This document shows, piece by piece, positions 1-11,514 of a DNA stretch of 64,000 nt (its first letter is position 1; each line of letters begins with the position of its first letter). The DNA is from Bugula neritina (lineage: Eukaryota > Bryozoa > Gymnolaemata > Cheilostomatida > Bugulidae). The notes beneath the pieces were generated by a model. That model saw only the letters and a program-made list of their open reading frames with translations, ran no database searches and was not told the DNA's origin. The position numbers and the translations under genes were made by a program. Where the stretch lies: contig OZ037769.1 in NCBI GenBank assembly GCA_964035545.1, positions 5,569,429 to 5,633,428 of the forward strand, read 5' to 3'.

Positions 1-1002
1 AAAGACAAAGAATGAACAGCAAATATCTACGTGAAAAACACACAAAGTTAACATAAAGCACAATAATATACAGTATAGATGAATAATAATATTTATAATA
101 TTATGATGTAGGGTATACTTTATGTATCAGGGTTTATAACAATGAATATAAGCCAACTGACTAAGATAAATATTACTACAGGCTGAAGAATGTTTCTACA
201 ACATTTTGTATAGAGACATTATCCTCTTCAGTTCGTGTGACATATAGACACAGATATAGACACAGGAGATCATACAATTAAGGAAAATTCTAGTAATATT
301 TCGGAATGTTTGAGCTGTCCACCATTTTCTCATTTCTAAGAACAAAACAATCAAATTATAAAATAAACTTGAAAGCAAAAATAATTAAACAATTGAAGTA
401 TTTTAATTTAAAAAAATGATGGAAAATTTGATATGCCTGAACCTATACTATACTATATTATAGAATACTAGAATATACTATATTATACAACACTATACTA
501 TAATATACTATACGATATTTTATTATAATATCATACAATACTATACCATATTATACTATATCATACATTACTATATTATACAATACTAAACTATATTATA
601 TAATTCAATATTTTACTATATTATACTATTATGCTACATTATCCAGGTTCAATACTCTTTGCAGACATAACAAATTATTTGCCCATCTGGGATAAAGAAA
701 TTATAGAACTTTGAAGTGATGAAATTGTCAGACTGTCAAAGTATTTAATCAACAAAGAATAAAATAATGAATAATATGATAGTTTTTGGTGGTTAAAATC
801 AGAGCAGTACTAATTAAAACTTAAAACTCTGATAAAATTTACAAGTCAATAAAAACTTACAATTTATGACAGTTTAGGAATATTGAGCCCCAAACACATG
901 GTGATAACTAAAATAAAAACACTGAATTTTGAACATTCCAATAACTAGTAGTACTACGTGCGTTAGTGGTAGAACAAAAGTATAACATACTATAGCAGCT
1001 TA
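1..1002. other. 3' flank of the GOLM-like gene, no gene seen
   Basis: This AT-rich stretch lies beyond the stop codon of the GOLM-like gene and probably includes its 3' UTR. Between about 430 and 640 it is a degenerate AT repeat built on variations of TATACTATATTATACAATAC. No coding exon with plausible splice sites was recognised. Confidence 0.5.
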
Positions 1003-4000
1003 TTATGAGTCTTCTTTATCAGTGATTTTTCCCATTCCTTCCAGATCTAATGGCTAAAACAGCATAAACTTTACGTTCAATATCCTAAACAAGCTACATC
1101 ACAGTTACAGATATGAAAAGACAGTGAAAACTAAAACGAGTAACAGAAAAAGGGAACTAATCAGTATCATTCAACTAAAACCCAAAACATTTACACATAA
1201 CAAAACACTGTAAAATCAAATCATTTTCACATAACTGAAATAAACATAGTAATAGTGATGGAAGCTTATTCTCAAATAGCAAGATAGTCCAGAGTTCAAA
1301 GCATTACAAAGTGGTGAAAGTTAGATTTGCATTAAAATTATAAATGTGGATATTTTAATAACTTACAGTTGTATCATCATCAGTTTGAGCACGAACTTTA
1401 TTTACCCCATCTGAATTTTTACCGCGATACAACCCACCAACCTCGTCATCTTTCATCTCGTCACCTATATCTTCTTCATTATCATCTAGTTGTGACAAAG
1501 TCAATGCACATGATAATTACATCATAATGATATGATAACAGGATCTACTTAGTTTTGTTTTGTATGAGCAGTAGTGGTAATTTGCATTACGTATTCACAA
1601 TCCAAATCGTAATTTTACACAATATAAGTAATTAGTGAATGATTGCACTGGTCTTATCGATGTTCAGAAATATGTAGCTAAATTATTCAATTAGTTACAA
1701 ATCAGTGTCCAGTGTCCACTGCACACTATCACCCATGAGGCATTAAGTTATACATTCTTTCATGATACAACGAGGGTCAACATGCATTGCTACACAATAT
1801 TTCAGAATGAGCAAGAGTAACATGGTATGAGCCAGAAAACCATTCTATTCAAAATATCCAGACTGAATAATGTGCATTTTTTAGTAAGTATTTGCAAAAT
1901 TTTCCTTTTTTTCTAACATTTAACTTGTGTATCACATGATTTCAGCTTTTATTACTAAGTTTTCAAAAACCCAATTGATTAATTTAGCAGAAGATGTACA
2001 ACTTTTTTAGCATAAAGTTGTGTGCTAAAAATGACATTTCAATTAAAATTATTCCCTAACGCCTAAGTGAATAAGTTCTGAATAACGAACCTGTGACATC
2101 ATTCATTAGAGAGGTTTTATCGTCAGCCTTCACAGGACGTGGAGTTATCTGATCAGGGCCTCCCTCAACTTTGTCTTTATTAAGCTCAGCTCCACCTTTC
2201 ATTTCTATGACACAGAATTACACTCCCAGCTCAACAGACTAAACATGAAGCTCAACTTAACCAGATCAGCTACTATATGATATCATAAGCTTTACAACTC
2301 TATCAGGTTCACTACTATATGATACCATAAGCTTTACAACTCTATCAGGTTCACTACTATATGATACCATAAGCTTTACAACTCTATCAGGTCCACTACT
2401 ATATGATACCATAAGCTTTACAACTCTATCGGGTTCACTACTATATGATACCATAAGCTTTACAACTCCATCAGGTTCACTACTATATGATACCATAAGC
2501 TTTACACAGTGAATGGAAGTTATCTTGTAGTGTAGAGAGTTAATATTGCACAAAGTTAGATATACATCAAAACTGCCAGAAAAAAACAAGTTAAATTTAG
2601 TTTTAGATAGAAAACAATAAAAATACAGATATATTGGTTATAATTATATCGCATATGCAATAACAGCACCAATTTCAGATTAATTGAAAGCGTAATCTTA
2701 TATTTCGGTACTTAAAATCAGATTACTACATGTTAACACTGTTTTGTTAGTCTTTAGTAGTGAAGCAGGCAACGGCAGCAAAAAAATGATTGCAAATTAA
2801 AGCATACGATGGTATTATATACTATTGTTATCATATTTCCAAGAAGCTGTTAAAAGTAAAGCATAACCTATAATGAAGCACAATGTGAGTACACAAACTA
2901 AAATACTAGAGAAACATAAAAACATATACTAAAGCTAATTAGTGTTTATAAAGTGTTGGATCAACTACAGCGCCTACAAGTCATGATACTAGACAGCAAA
3001 ACATATGCCTAATAGACAGAGCAGGCAACGTCCTGAGAAACATGAGTTGAGTCATAAGCTCCAAGGTCAAGGTTATGTTACCCAACACCATATAAAGCAC
3101 ATCTCAGTTTCTAGCATTTATACGAGAAGCCCGTCTTTTCAACCAATAGTGTCACCACAAAACAAACGAAGTATACATAGTATTGACTAGAGAAAGAGAA
3201 AGCCAAGTGCTATGTCCGTGAAACACCTCGGCTACCAATAGCGTGGTCACGCAGCGACTGCTGGTTAGCTCTGTTTAGCGACAGTAAGACCACCACCACC
3301 TCTTTCATCTCCCCAGCTGAGGAGCACAAGGGTGAACACAATAGAGGAAGCATAGCCTCAGCACCACCAGTGTACAAGCAAGCTGTAACAAAGGACTCTC
3401 TACTTGTTTGTGCTCATCACCTGTGACGTTGTACTTGGCAGCACTCGTGTTTTTGGTAGAATTAGTTTTCGCTGCCGTAGATGTAGAGTTTTCAGTGGCA
3501 GCTACTCCTACTTTGGCCAAAACACTATTTACCACTTTTTCTACAGTTCCCGCCTGGATTGCTTCACCATTCACTTCACCTAAAACCACTCCATGTTTCA
3601 CAACCAACACCTACAGTACTCTTATACAACCCTGTGAGACGTCAAACAGCTGACTGCTACCTTGAAAATATACTAGCTTTCAACACTTGTATTAAATCAA
3701 AATCTATGCAAAGGCCCTATGGTAACTCTCCTATACCCACGAGAACTGTATCATAACATATCTTTACCTTCCTTCATATCCTTGAAAAAACCACCTTCTA
3801 CCTCCTTGTTATCTGGGCTGGCAAGCGTATTCACGGCAACCGTATCTACGTTGTTAGTATTTCCTTCACCACCTGCTAAACCAAGAAAAATCATTTTAAA
3901 TAATTTATACTTGAGCTATGCATACAAGCAACAAACTGTGTAGTCCTATTTTTGTTGAAGCTATTGTACAAATTACAACAGTGTGACCATACTCATCAGT

Positions 4001-7000
4001 GTGTAACGTTACAATAGCATATTCACCAGCTTGCAACCTTACAATAACATACCCACCAGCGTGTAGCCTTACAATAATATACCTACCAGTGTATATAATT
4101 TCACAACAAAATAAACATAACGCTGTACTGAAAAGAATGATGTCAAATCAACACAACGACTTGCTGCCTTCACCTTGAGGAGTACCGGCAGCTGAATCCT
4201 GTCCCTGAGGTTCAAGTTGCTGTACCCCTGCAGCTCCAGCTAGCTTTTCACCTTGACCCCCTGCTAGTGGTACACCTGTATTCCCACCAGATGGGGCTAC
4301 TCCTTCTAGCGGTACATCTGCAGCCCCAGCTAGCTTTTCACCTGTATTCCCAAGAGATGGGGCTACTCCTTCTGAAGGGGTTTGTCTACCAGAAGTCGCC
4401 ACTTTTTGCTCGCCCTAGAACAATCAGATATATTAAAAACGAAGACTTTAAGTGTGCTATCTGCACGTCCAAAATGTGATGGATGAACTGATACTAAAAC
4501 AAAATCTACAAAAAAACTATATTAGAATTTTCAAAACTTACTTTAACTGAAATTAACAAATGAATAAAAATTTGAATCAATAAAATTTGAAACAATCAAT
4601 AGCGTGTGATCGTCTGTAAATATTACAAGAGAACACGATCTGCAGTTATCCGCCATCTCTAATGAGAGTTTCAATATAAGTGATGAGTGTTAGTACAAAA
4701 ACTATTGGTTAGTTACGTCATAAACTATTAGTAAGGACTAGTAATAACTAGCACTGATTCACAATATTAACTATTAGTATGAATTGGTAATAATTAGCAG
4801 TGATTCACAATATTAACTATTAGTAAGGATTAGTAATAACTAGCACTGATTCACAATATTAACTATTAGTAAGAATTAGTAATAACTAGCACTGATTTAC
4901 AATATTAACTATTAGTATGAATTGGTAATAACTAGCAGTGATTCACAATATTAACTATTAGTAAGGATTAGTAATAACTAGCACTGATTCAAAATATTAA
5001 CTATTGGTAAGAATTAGTTATAGTTATAGCCACATGCTGTGCCAGCAGTTGAACAACCAACCATGTTTGAAATATTTGTTGGATGATTGGAACATACAAT
5101 TTCAAACATTACACGATTGCATTCAATTATTTGAAACACAACTTTTCGTAAATATTCATGTCCAGGAAATTTCAGATTCAGTTAGAAACTATTGAATAAC
5201 CAATAAGTTGTTCATCAACTAGCAAAATAAATTAAACAGAGCAAAAAATATTTAAACAATGATGAGGTGCATAGAGGATGTAAGTTGAAGTGAAGATGTG
5301 TAAGAGACTGACTAATAGGAAGTAGCAGATGTCTCTTAGCACACAACATACTGTGAAGTTGAAGGAAAACATCTCACTACTAGATGAGTACAAAATGTCA
5401 CACAACTCAGCCTGTGTTACCACATGTCAGCTCTTAGCTACATTTCACACTATTAGATCACACCACATCGAGTAACTAAAAGAGGCAAGTCATAGTCTAA
5501 CCACAAGACGCCCATAGGGTTGGGTGCCGGGGTGAACAGAGAGCCTCTAGCAATGGCTAACTTACCCTGACTTGTTCAACATTGACATTTGGTGAGTTTA
5601 TCTCATGACTAGCTATTTTGTTCTGTTTAAGCGCAAGCTACAAAATCACAGAGTTAACGAGAGTCGCGCATGAAACAGAAGATCGTAGCTTAGCAAAATG
5701 TGAACATGAAACCTTGATGGGAGTTATGCTACCAGGAAGGAGACAAGAGAGACTAGGTAATAGACGGAGACAGATGAAAACAACTGGTACAGTGCTCCCT
5801 CCATATCTCACTAAGCTGCCGGCCCTAAAACTTAGTGACATAGTAGAATAACAGATCTAACTCACGGATCAATTAAATTCAGCCATTTTGTCCCTATACA
5901 CACATACATAAGCCACGAACGGGGCCCAAGCCCTTCTTTTGACCTACTGAATTTCACGAGAAATGGAGGCGTGGGATATAGAGGGAGCACTGCATTACAA
6001 AATATTGTTGAGGGGTGACGACTTCAACTGAAGTATTACGAGTCAACTTTGTTAAATCAGAAAGGTGAACTTTAGACATGAAAATTGTAAGACATTTTGC
6101 TAAGTAAGCAGATGATGAAAATCAATGGATCATTGCACATATACACAAGAGAAGTATACTACCGTAAAAAGGGAATCTCAGCTTTATTTGTTCCCATTCA
6201 ATAGGTGTAACTAAAAGCTTTTATGTTACAGATGCAAAGATAGGTGGGTAAAATGAGACACACCTGGTTCTTAGCAATATTAGCATTGCACGCCTCTTCA
6301 GCTCTCATTGTGCAGAGTCCCTTCTGATCACCAGGAGGCGCCCTGAAGCATACAAAAGTAGAAACTCAATTCCAAAAAACAATTTTGAGATAAATTAGGT
6401 TTAACTTAAAGCCTAGTTTACATAAAATATGAATATATGAGCATATTACTGTTTATTGAGTAAAATTAATATATACTAATTTAGAACAATGAAGTGAAAA
6501 TCAAATTAAAGAAATGCCTATGAATAAGTTCACCAGGTACTCACTGAAAATCCTTATGCAGCTCAATACCTAACAACAGCAAAGAATCTACGCTATCTTT
6601 GCCAAGTTCCTTCGCAACAAAGTTGAGCATTTTCAATTTCTCCTCCAACAGCCGTCTATAAAATATATATATATATAAGAAAAACAAACACAACTAATTG
6701 TTCTACTACCGATAAGGTATAGAGCAAATGCAGATGTACTCTGCAAACAGACTGTAGGTGATTAAAGAACCACGTTAACTTGAATATTTCATCTTTTAAA
6801 AAGCTAGTGGATTATTATTTAACCAAAATAGCAGTACCGATGTAACTCAGTTTCCTTTGAAGGTAATTCAAACATGACTTTGCATTTGAAGTCTGGCCGG
6901 TTTTGTGCCAAATTAATTCAATGAACAAAGTAAGCCGCAGACGTAATACAATAGACTAAAAGCTAACAGCAACTTACTCAGCAGTTTTATTTAGAGATGC

Positions 7001-9298
7001 CGAGGCCGCCTGCAGTTCAGTCACCTTGTTGTTGACTGATGAGAGCTCTCTGAAAAAAGAGTACAAATCACAAAACTCTCGCCAAATATTAAAGTATTGA
7101 AACAAGTGTTTGCATTAATATTGTAGCCCGAGAAAGGAGTAGTAGCAGAGTAAATTGAAGTTATCTCTCCTTTCTATATTTTTAGAAACTCATTAATTAC
7201 AACCAATGGTTTAAGTTAGGGGGCACACAGGGGTATGTCTACCATTATTATCAAACTTTGATCACTGTTTATAACTAATACAATATTTTAGTCACCATAA
7301 AAATATATTGTCTGGGAAGTTAAGCATGTTTAATGAAATATCATTCAGCATTAGAAAATTTGTTCATGAGATATTCATAAACTCATGCAAGTTTATAGTC
7401 ACTATCCCTGTGAGAAACCTCTGATGGAAAGGGTCTTTGAAACCGGATTAAAGACATATTTATATGTGGCACAGGAGTAATTCTGACTGAATGCTCTTCC
7501 TAAAATCACCAATGGCCATTACTGGAGTTTGAACTCATGACTTCGTGTTTACTAATCCAACGCTCTAGCCCCTAGATCACAGCTGACCCTGTCCATGAGA
7601 CATGTATAGGCCTACCCTCACTTATTGAAAAGTTCAGACTTCAGTAGTTAATATTTCCATACTACAGATCCAACATATTTGAATATCAGCTATTGCATCA
7701 ACACTTATAGTGCTCATGCTCATTACGATTGAGAACCAGCATATACTAACTCAGATGAATTTTCCTTGAGTTGGTTGTGCTCAGTTACCAATTTGGAATG
7801 CCTGTCTTGCAAGTCCGTATGGTCAGCTACAACAGAGGAATAACTATTACAAGTGTATACAATCTCTCACAAGTAAATGACATACCCTTGACAGTTTTAT
7901 AATCAAACACTGCCACTGCATACAGCAAAAATAGTATACAAGCACTTCACTGTTTATAAAACCACACAGACAAACAATACACACTGAATAAATCCTGGTG
8001 TAAATGTAGCTGAGTGGAGATAATAAATGTAATACAATACAGTGAATACTTGACAGGAAGAGACCATTGTCGAATGTAGTACGTGCTACTAGTGAATTCA
8101 GCACCACGCCTACTATTATAAGCACATATGATAATCTGTGTGAGGAGAAGGTATAAGTGTTTTACAAACAATGATAAACAATACAACTAGAGTTACTGTG
8201 GATGGCAGATTATATTGTTCACTAGTTTGTAGAGTTAGACAGTCATACTACAACCGCATTAAATGCCAATAATACAACACTTGAACAGCAAACTTTAAGC
8301 CAATCTAGAGTTTTTACACAAGTACAGGCATAGACATTTAAGCAAATTTAGCTGTAATTAGTTTAGAGGTCAATGAACTAAAATCATATTATTTTACTTC
8401 AACTCAATGAGGTCTCCGCTGAATTAGAACTTGAAGATTCTGTAGACAATTTAGCTTTATAGGTCAGCAGTCTTCAGCATAGAATTCTAGTATTTATATC
8501 AACAAACTCTACAAAGGTCTAATAAATAATTTAAAATCTCTACCTCCTGGTGAATATTTGAATACAGGTAATACACACGAGGTGAAACAACCCCAGACAC
8601 CTAACTACTACTCCATAACACTTCAAACCTCACCTTTTAGATGGTCTAGCTCATTTTTCACACCATCCATTAGTTCACTTTGTTGCTTCTATAAACAAAC
8701 CACATGTTGTACAGCAAAAAACTTAACAATAGATAACATTAATTCAAATAATGATGTTAGCTATTAAAAACAGTTAGAACGAATTGAAACTAAAAGCAAC
8801 TAAACAAATGTTTTGAAAACAGGCAACAACTCATCGCAGCCAATGCAAGGGAAAAGCCCATAAAGCTACAGTCAGGGTAGTAACTGGTTGTCAGCTATTA
8901 TTTCTATTAAATCTAGATTTGGGTAACTATATTATGAATTTGTTTATACTTGTTGAACCAATTGTCACAGTAAACATCAGTTAACACACCTCCTTCTCTT
9001 CTACAGTCTTTTTGTGTTGCTCAAATTCATTTCCCAATTGAGTCAATTTAGTTTTCAGATCGTTTTCCTCGGCCATTTTCTCTTTTATTCGCAATTCTGA
9101 ATCTTTCAGGTCATGATCTATTTTCTGTCTTAAATTGTTTGCTTGTGCTACGCTTTCTAAGAGTTCTCTATTTAACCTGCTAGTCCTCCAGTAATTGAAA
9201 CTTAAGATCACAACAACCACAAGTAATCCAGGAATAAGGAATGGTGGAGTTTTGCTGAATCTGTTTCCATTCCGAGGAGATGGGCCAGACATTTTCAT
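1003..9298 (-). CDS. GOLM1: Golgi membrane protein of the GOLM1/GOLM2 (GP73/CASC4) family
   Basis: Predicted type II Golgi membrane protein, 512 aa, 13 exons: 9298-8990, 8688-8634, 7826-7751, 7049-6978, 6655-6545, 6342-6264, 5622-5566, 4414-4174, 3872-3768, 3579-3421, 2195-2091, 1485-1367, 1053-1003. All junctions are GT-AG and the phases agree throughout. A short basic cytosolic end is followed by one membrane segment (about residues 20-37) ending in FNYW, which matches the family signature FNYW right after the membrane in GOLM1 and CASC4. Residues 38-230 read as a luminal coiled coil (e.g. DLQDRHSKLVTEHNQLKE). The rest is a low-complexity, acidic tail including DDNEEDIGDEMKDDE, as in the family. 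Human family members are about 400-435 aa; the extra length is in exons 8-11. Exon 8 holds an internal repeat of EGVAPS-GNTG. The start ATG is at 9298; a second in-frame Met is two codons on. Family assignment rests on the membrane-proximal motif, topology and acidic C-terminus; GOLM1 versus GOLM2 cannot be decided. Confidence 0.83.
2266..2508. repeat. 42-bp minisatellite, about six copies, GOLM-like intron 10
   Basis: Near-identical 42-bp units containing CTACTATATGATACCATAAG repeat in tandem about 70 bp upstream (in gene sense) of the exon 11 acceptor. The repeat happens to be open on the minus strand, giving a 14-residue repetitive peptide, but it lies inside an intron. Confidence 0.9.
3983..4108. 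repeat. 30-bp minisatellite, four degenerate copies
   Basis: Four diverged 30-bp units around CACCAGCNTGNANCCTTACA lie in GOLM-like intron 8, about 65 bp beyond the exon 8 donor. Confidence 0.75.
4728..5015. repeat. 46-bp minisatellite, six to seven copies
   Basis: Tandem units of about 46 bp contain TAATAACTAGCACTGATTCA and a TATTAACTATTAG segment. They lie in the GOLM-like intron between exons 7 and 8, away from the splice sites. Confidence 0.88.
5790..5992. mobile_element. TIR MITE, Tc1/mariner- or pogo-like, copy 1
   Basis: A 203-bp element is bounded by inverted CAGTGCTCCCTC-NATATCNCAC ends. Left flank is TA, right flank CA, so the TA target duplication is imperfect. Related copies occur at 62061-62270 and, internal part only and reversed, near 19465-19560. 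It carries no coding sequence and sits in the intron between GOLM-like exons 6 and 7. Confidence 0.75.
7381..7590 (-). mobile_element. tRNA-derived SINE, copy 1
   Basis: About 200 bp, oriented on the minus strand. The right end reads in reverse complement as a tRNA-like head with an A-box-like segment (TGATCTAGGGGCTAGAGCG) and a B-box-like segment (GAGTTCAAACTC). The body shares the GGTGAT..TAGGAAGAGCAT core with copies at 20560, 49040 and 61362. It lies in the intron between GOLM-like exons 3 and 4. Confidence 0.78.
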
Positions 9299-11514
9299 AA
9301 CGTCAAATTGAACTCAGCTGAAATTATGGGTAAAAAATATTCATCAACAAAAACTCAATCATATAATAGCTTTACAAAATAGCTTATACAAGGCCATATA
9401 GCACTCTTGAAATTTAGTCTTCTTTTAAATTTTACTTCTACTAAATGTAATAGCTTCAAAAGCAAGTACTTTTAAATTAGTACACAATTGTGCCAATGAG
9501 TAGCTAAGTCAATTAAACAACATGACATGGAATACTTTTTAAATACAAATCACAGCGGCACTCGTACTCTGAAACTTCTTTCTTAAGCTGGATTACTGCC
9601 AGTACAATATTAATCTTCAGGGTCATTAGTTTAAATTAGCAACTCAAATCACAATTATCTGATTATAGGGTGATGATAGAAGTATTAGTATTACATTTAG
9701 TTTTACTGTACCACTATGACGATCACTACTAATACTATCAGTGTATCATTATCAGTATGATATTGAATATGTCAGATTATCATACTCAGTCATATTCACT
9801 TACAGTTACAGTTACTGATATTCATACACTAAAACTTACAGTCACATTCATACTAATAGTAATAGTAATACTCTCACTCTGAATGTACCTCGCATCTTCA
9901 TCTTGATCTATACTCATACTTATAGTTATACTCAATAAATTATAGCTATATACTGATACAGTACGACTAACAGTAACAGACTATGAGTATCACTATCACT
10001 GATACTCATACTCATAGTCTCAGTCTGTTACTGTTAGACTTAGTGTTAGTCATACTGAATATGAATATCTATTCATTTTAATTTTCAATAGGAGTATGAA
10101 ACGCTTAAAACTAAAATGAAGTTTTCAATTATGATTATTGCATTCGATGTTGGTAAAAACTATGAAAGAAATTAGTTTTACTTTCACCACAAAGCCAAGC
10201 TAGGCAATAAAAGTTTATTCGCGTCACTGAAAGTGAATACAAATATTTCGTTTCGCTGGTACACTTATTCGCCAAGTTTCTATTTGGCTGTTGCGGCTTG
10301 TTTGCAGCCAAAAAACTAGAATGTGGATAGCAACGTTAGACTGGGTAACCTGTTGCCCCGTGCTACTTTGCTGAAAGGTTTAGGAGGCTTTGCTTTAATA
10401 ACTGGCTCGGAATGCAATGTTGGGATTTCAACGTTTCCATTTTAGACGCATATAATACATGGTCAGACAACTCCTTACTCATCTAATGAATTATGGTACG
10501 ACATAATATACATTACATCCAATGTACATACACGTATTATAACGTTATGATGAGAGATTCGGTTTCATACCAAACATGATCTGTAAAGGAAATACATGGA
10601 ATACATCAACATTTTAAATAAAATAGTTTATATATGTAGGCCTACTCAGACCTTTGATACTATAACCAGCTATATCAATTTATATGGGAGTAGCTAGGGC
10701 CTAATATCACTACACTTGCAGCAAATAAGCTATAACATATACGTTTTTTATAGATGAAAAAAGTATTAGACTCTAGAATTTGTAACATTTAGGTATAGAA
10801 ACCATAAAGTTATGACTCTAATTATGGTAATATAATTAATGCAAATATACAACCTTCAATACAGCTTCTGCTATATAAATTTGCATACAACAAATTGTCA
10901 AGTATATATATGCAAGTATAATTAGCCACTAAATTCCAAGCATATGAGAACATCAGAACAGTAAACAACAATTATTAGAGCACAAATTTATTTTATGACA
11001 TATTTTAATCAGATGTAATCATCATCATTATCAATTTGATCAAAAATTATTAAGCTACATAAAAATTGCACAATAATATAATCTGTAAGCAATGGAATGG
11101 CAATTAAAATGACAAAATTTTCCATAAGCCAGCAAAATGCAATTTCAAAAATACTCAACTGCAAAAAAATAAAAATTGAAGGCAGTAGGGCATAGGCTAT
11201 ATCTGATAATTAGTTGTTATCTGCATTACAATGATTTTAATATAAACAAACATCACAATGTGTCTAATGCATAGAGGAGCTAGTCATATATGCTGCATGT
11301 GAATCACACAACTATACAACTCAAATCACTTGCAACAGTATTATATTTGAAATCAACTATCATATCAATATCATGTAAATATATATAAATATTTATGTTG
11401 AATAAATTAATTTGAGCAATGTAGGAGTAAATGCAAACATAAATAAAGCAACAAGAAGGAACGTTACAGGCTGTAGGAAAAATAACAGAGAAAAGAAGTG
11501 GAATAGGTCAAAAA
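9299..11514. other. Intergenic region between the GOLM-like gene and STK11IP
   Basis: No coding exon was recognised. It should contain the GOLM-like promoter, since both flanking genes run on the minus strand. Positions 9690-10060 are a degenerate repeat built on GAGTATCACTATCACTGATA-type words and include an inverted repeat at 9967-10037. Around 10200-10440 the sequence is less AT-rich with several CG dinucleotides, and is a candidate 5' UTR or promoter area; that is inference. Confidence 0.5.
9967..10037. repeat. Imperfect palindrome upstream of the GOLM-like gene
   Basis: The left arm CTAACAGTAACAGACTATGA and the right arm ending CTCAGTCTGTTACTGTTAG are inverted copies, with a 12-bp insertion (extra TACTCA/CTCAGT units) in the right arm. 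The arms extend to about 26 bp and could form a hairpin or cruciform. It lies about 670 bp upstream of the GOLM-like start codon. Confidence 0.8.

Noticed and set aside
2266-2589. 107-codon minus-strand ORF with a VVKLMVSYSSEPDR repeat
   Set aside because: It is the 42-bp minisatellite read in an open frame (42 is a multiple of 3), inside an intron of the GOLM-like gene.
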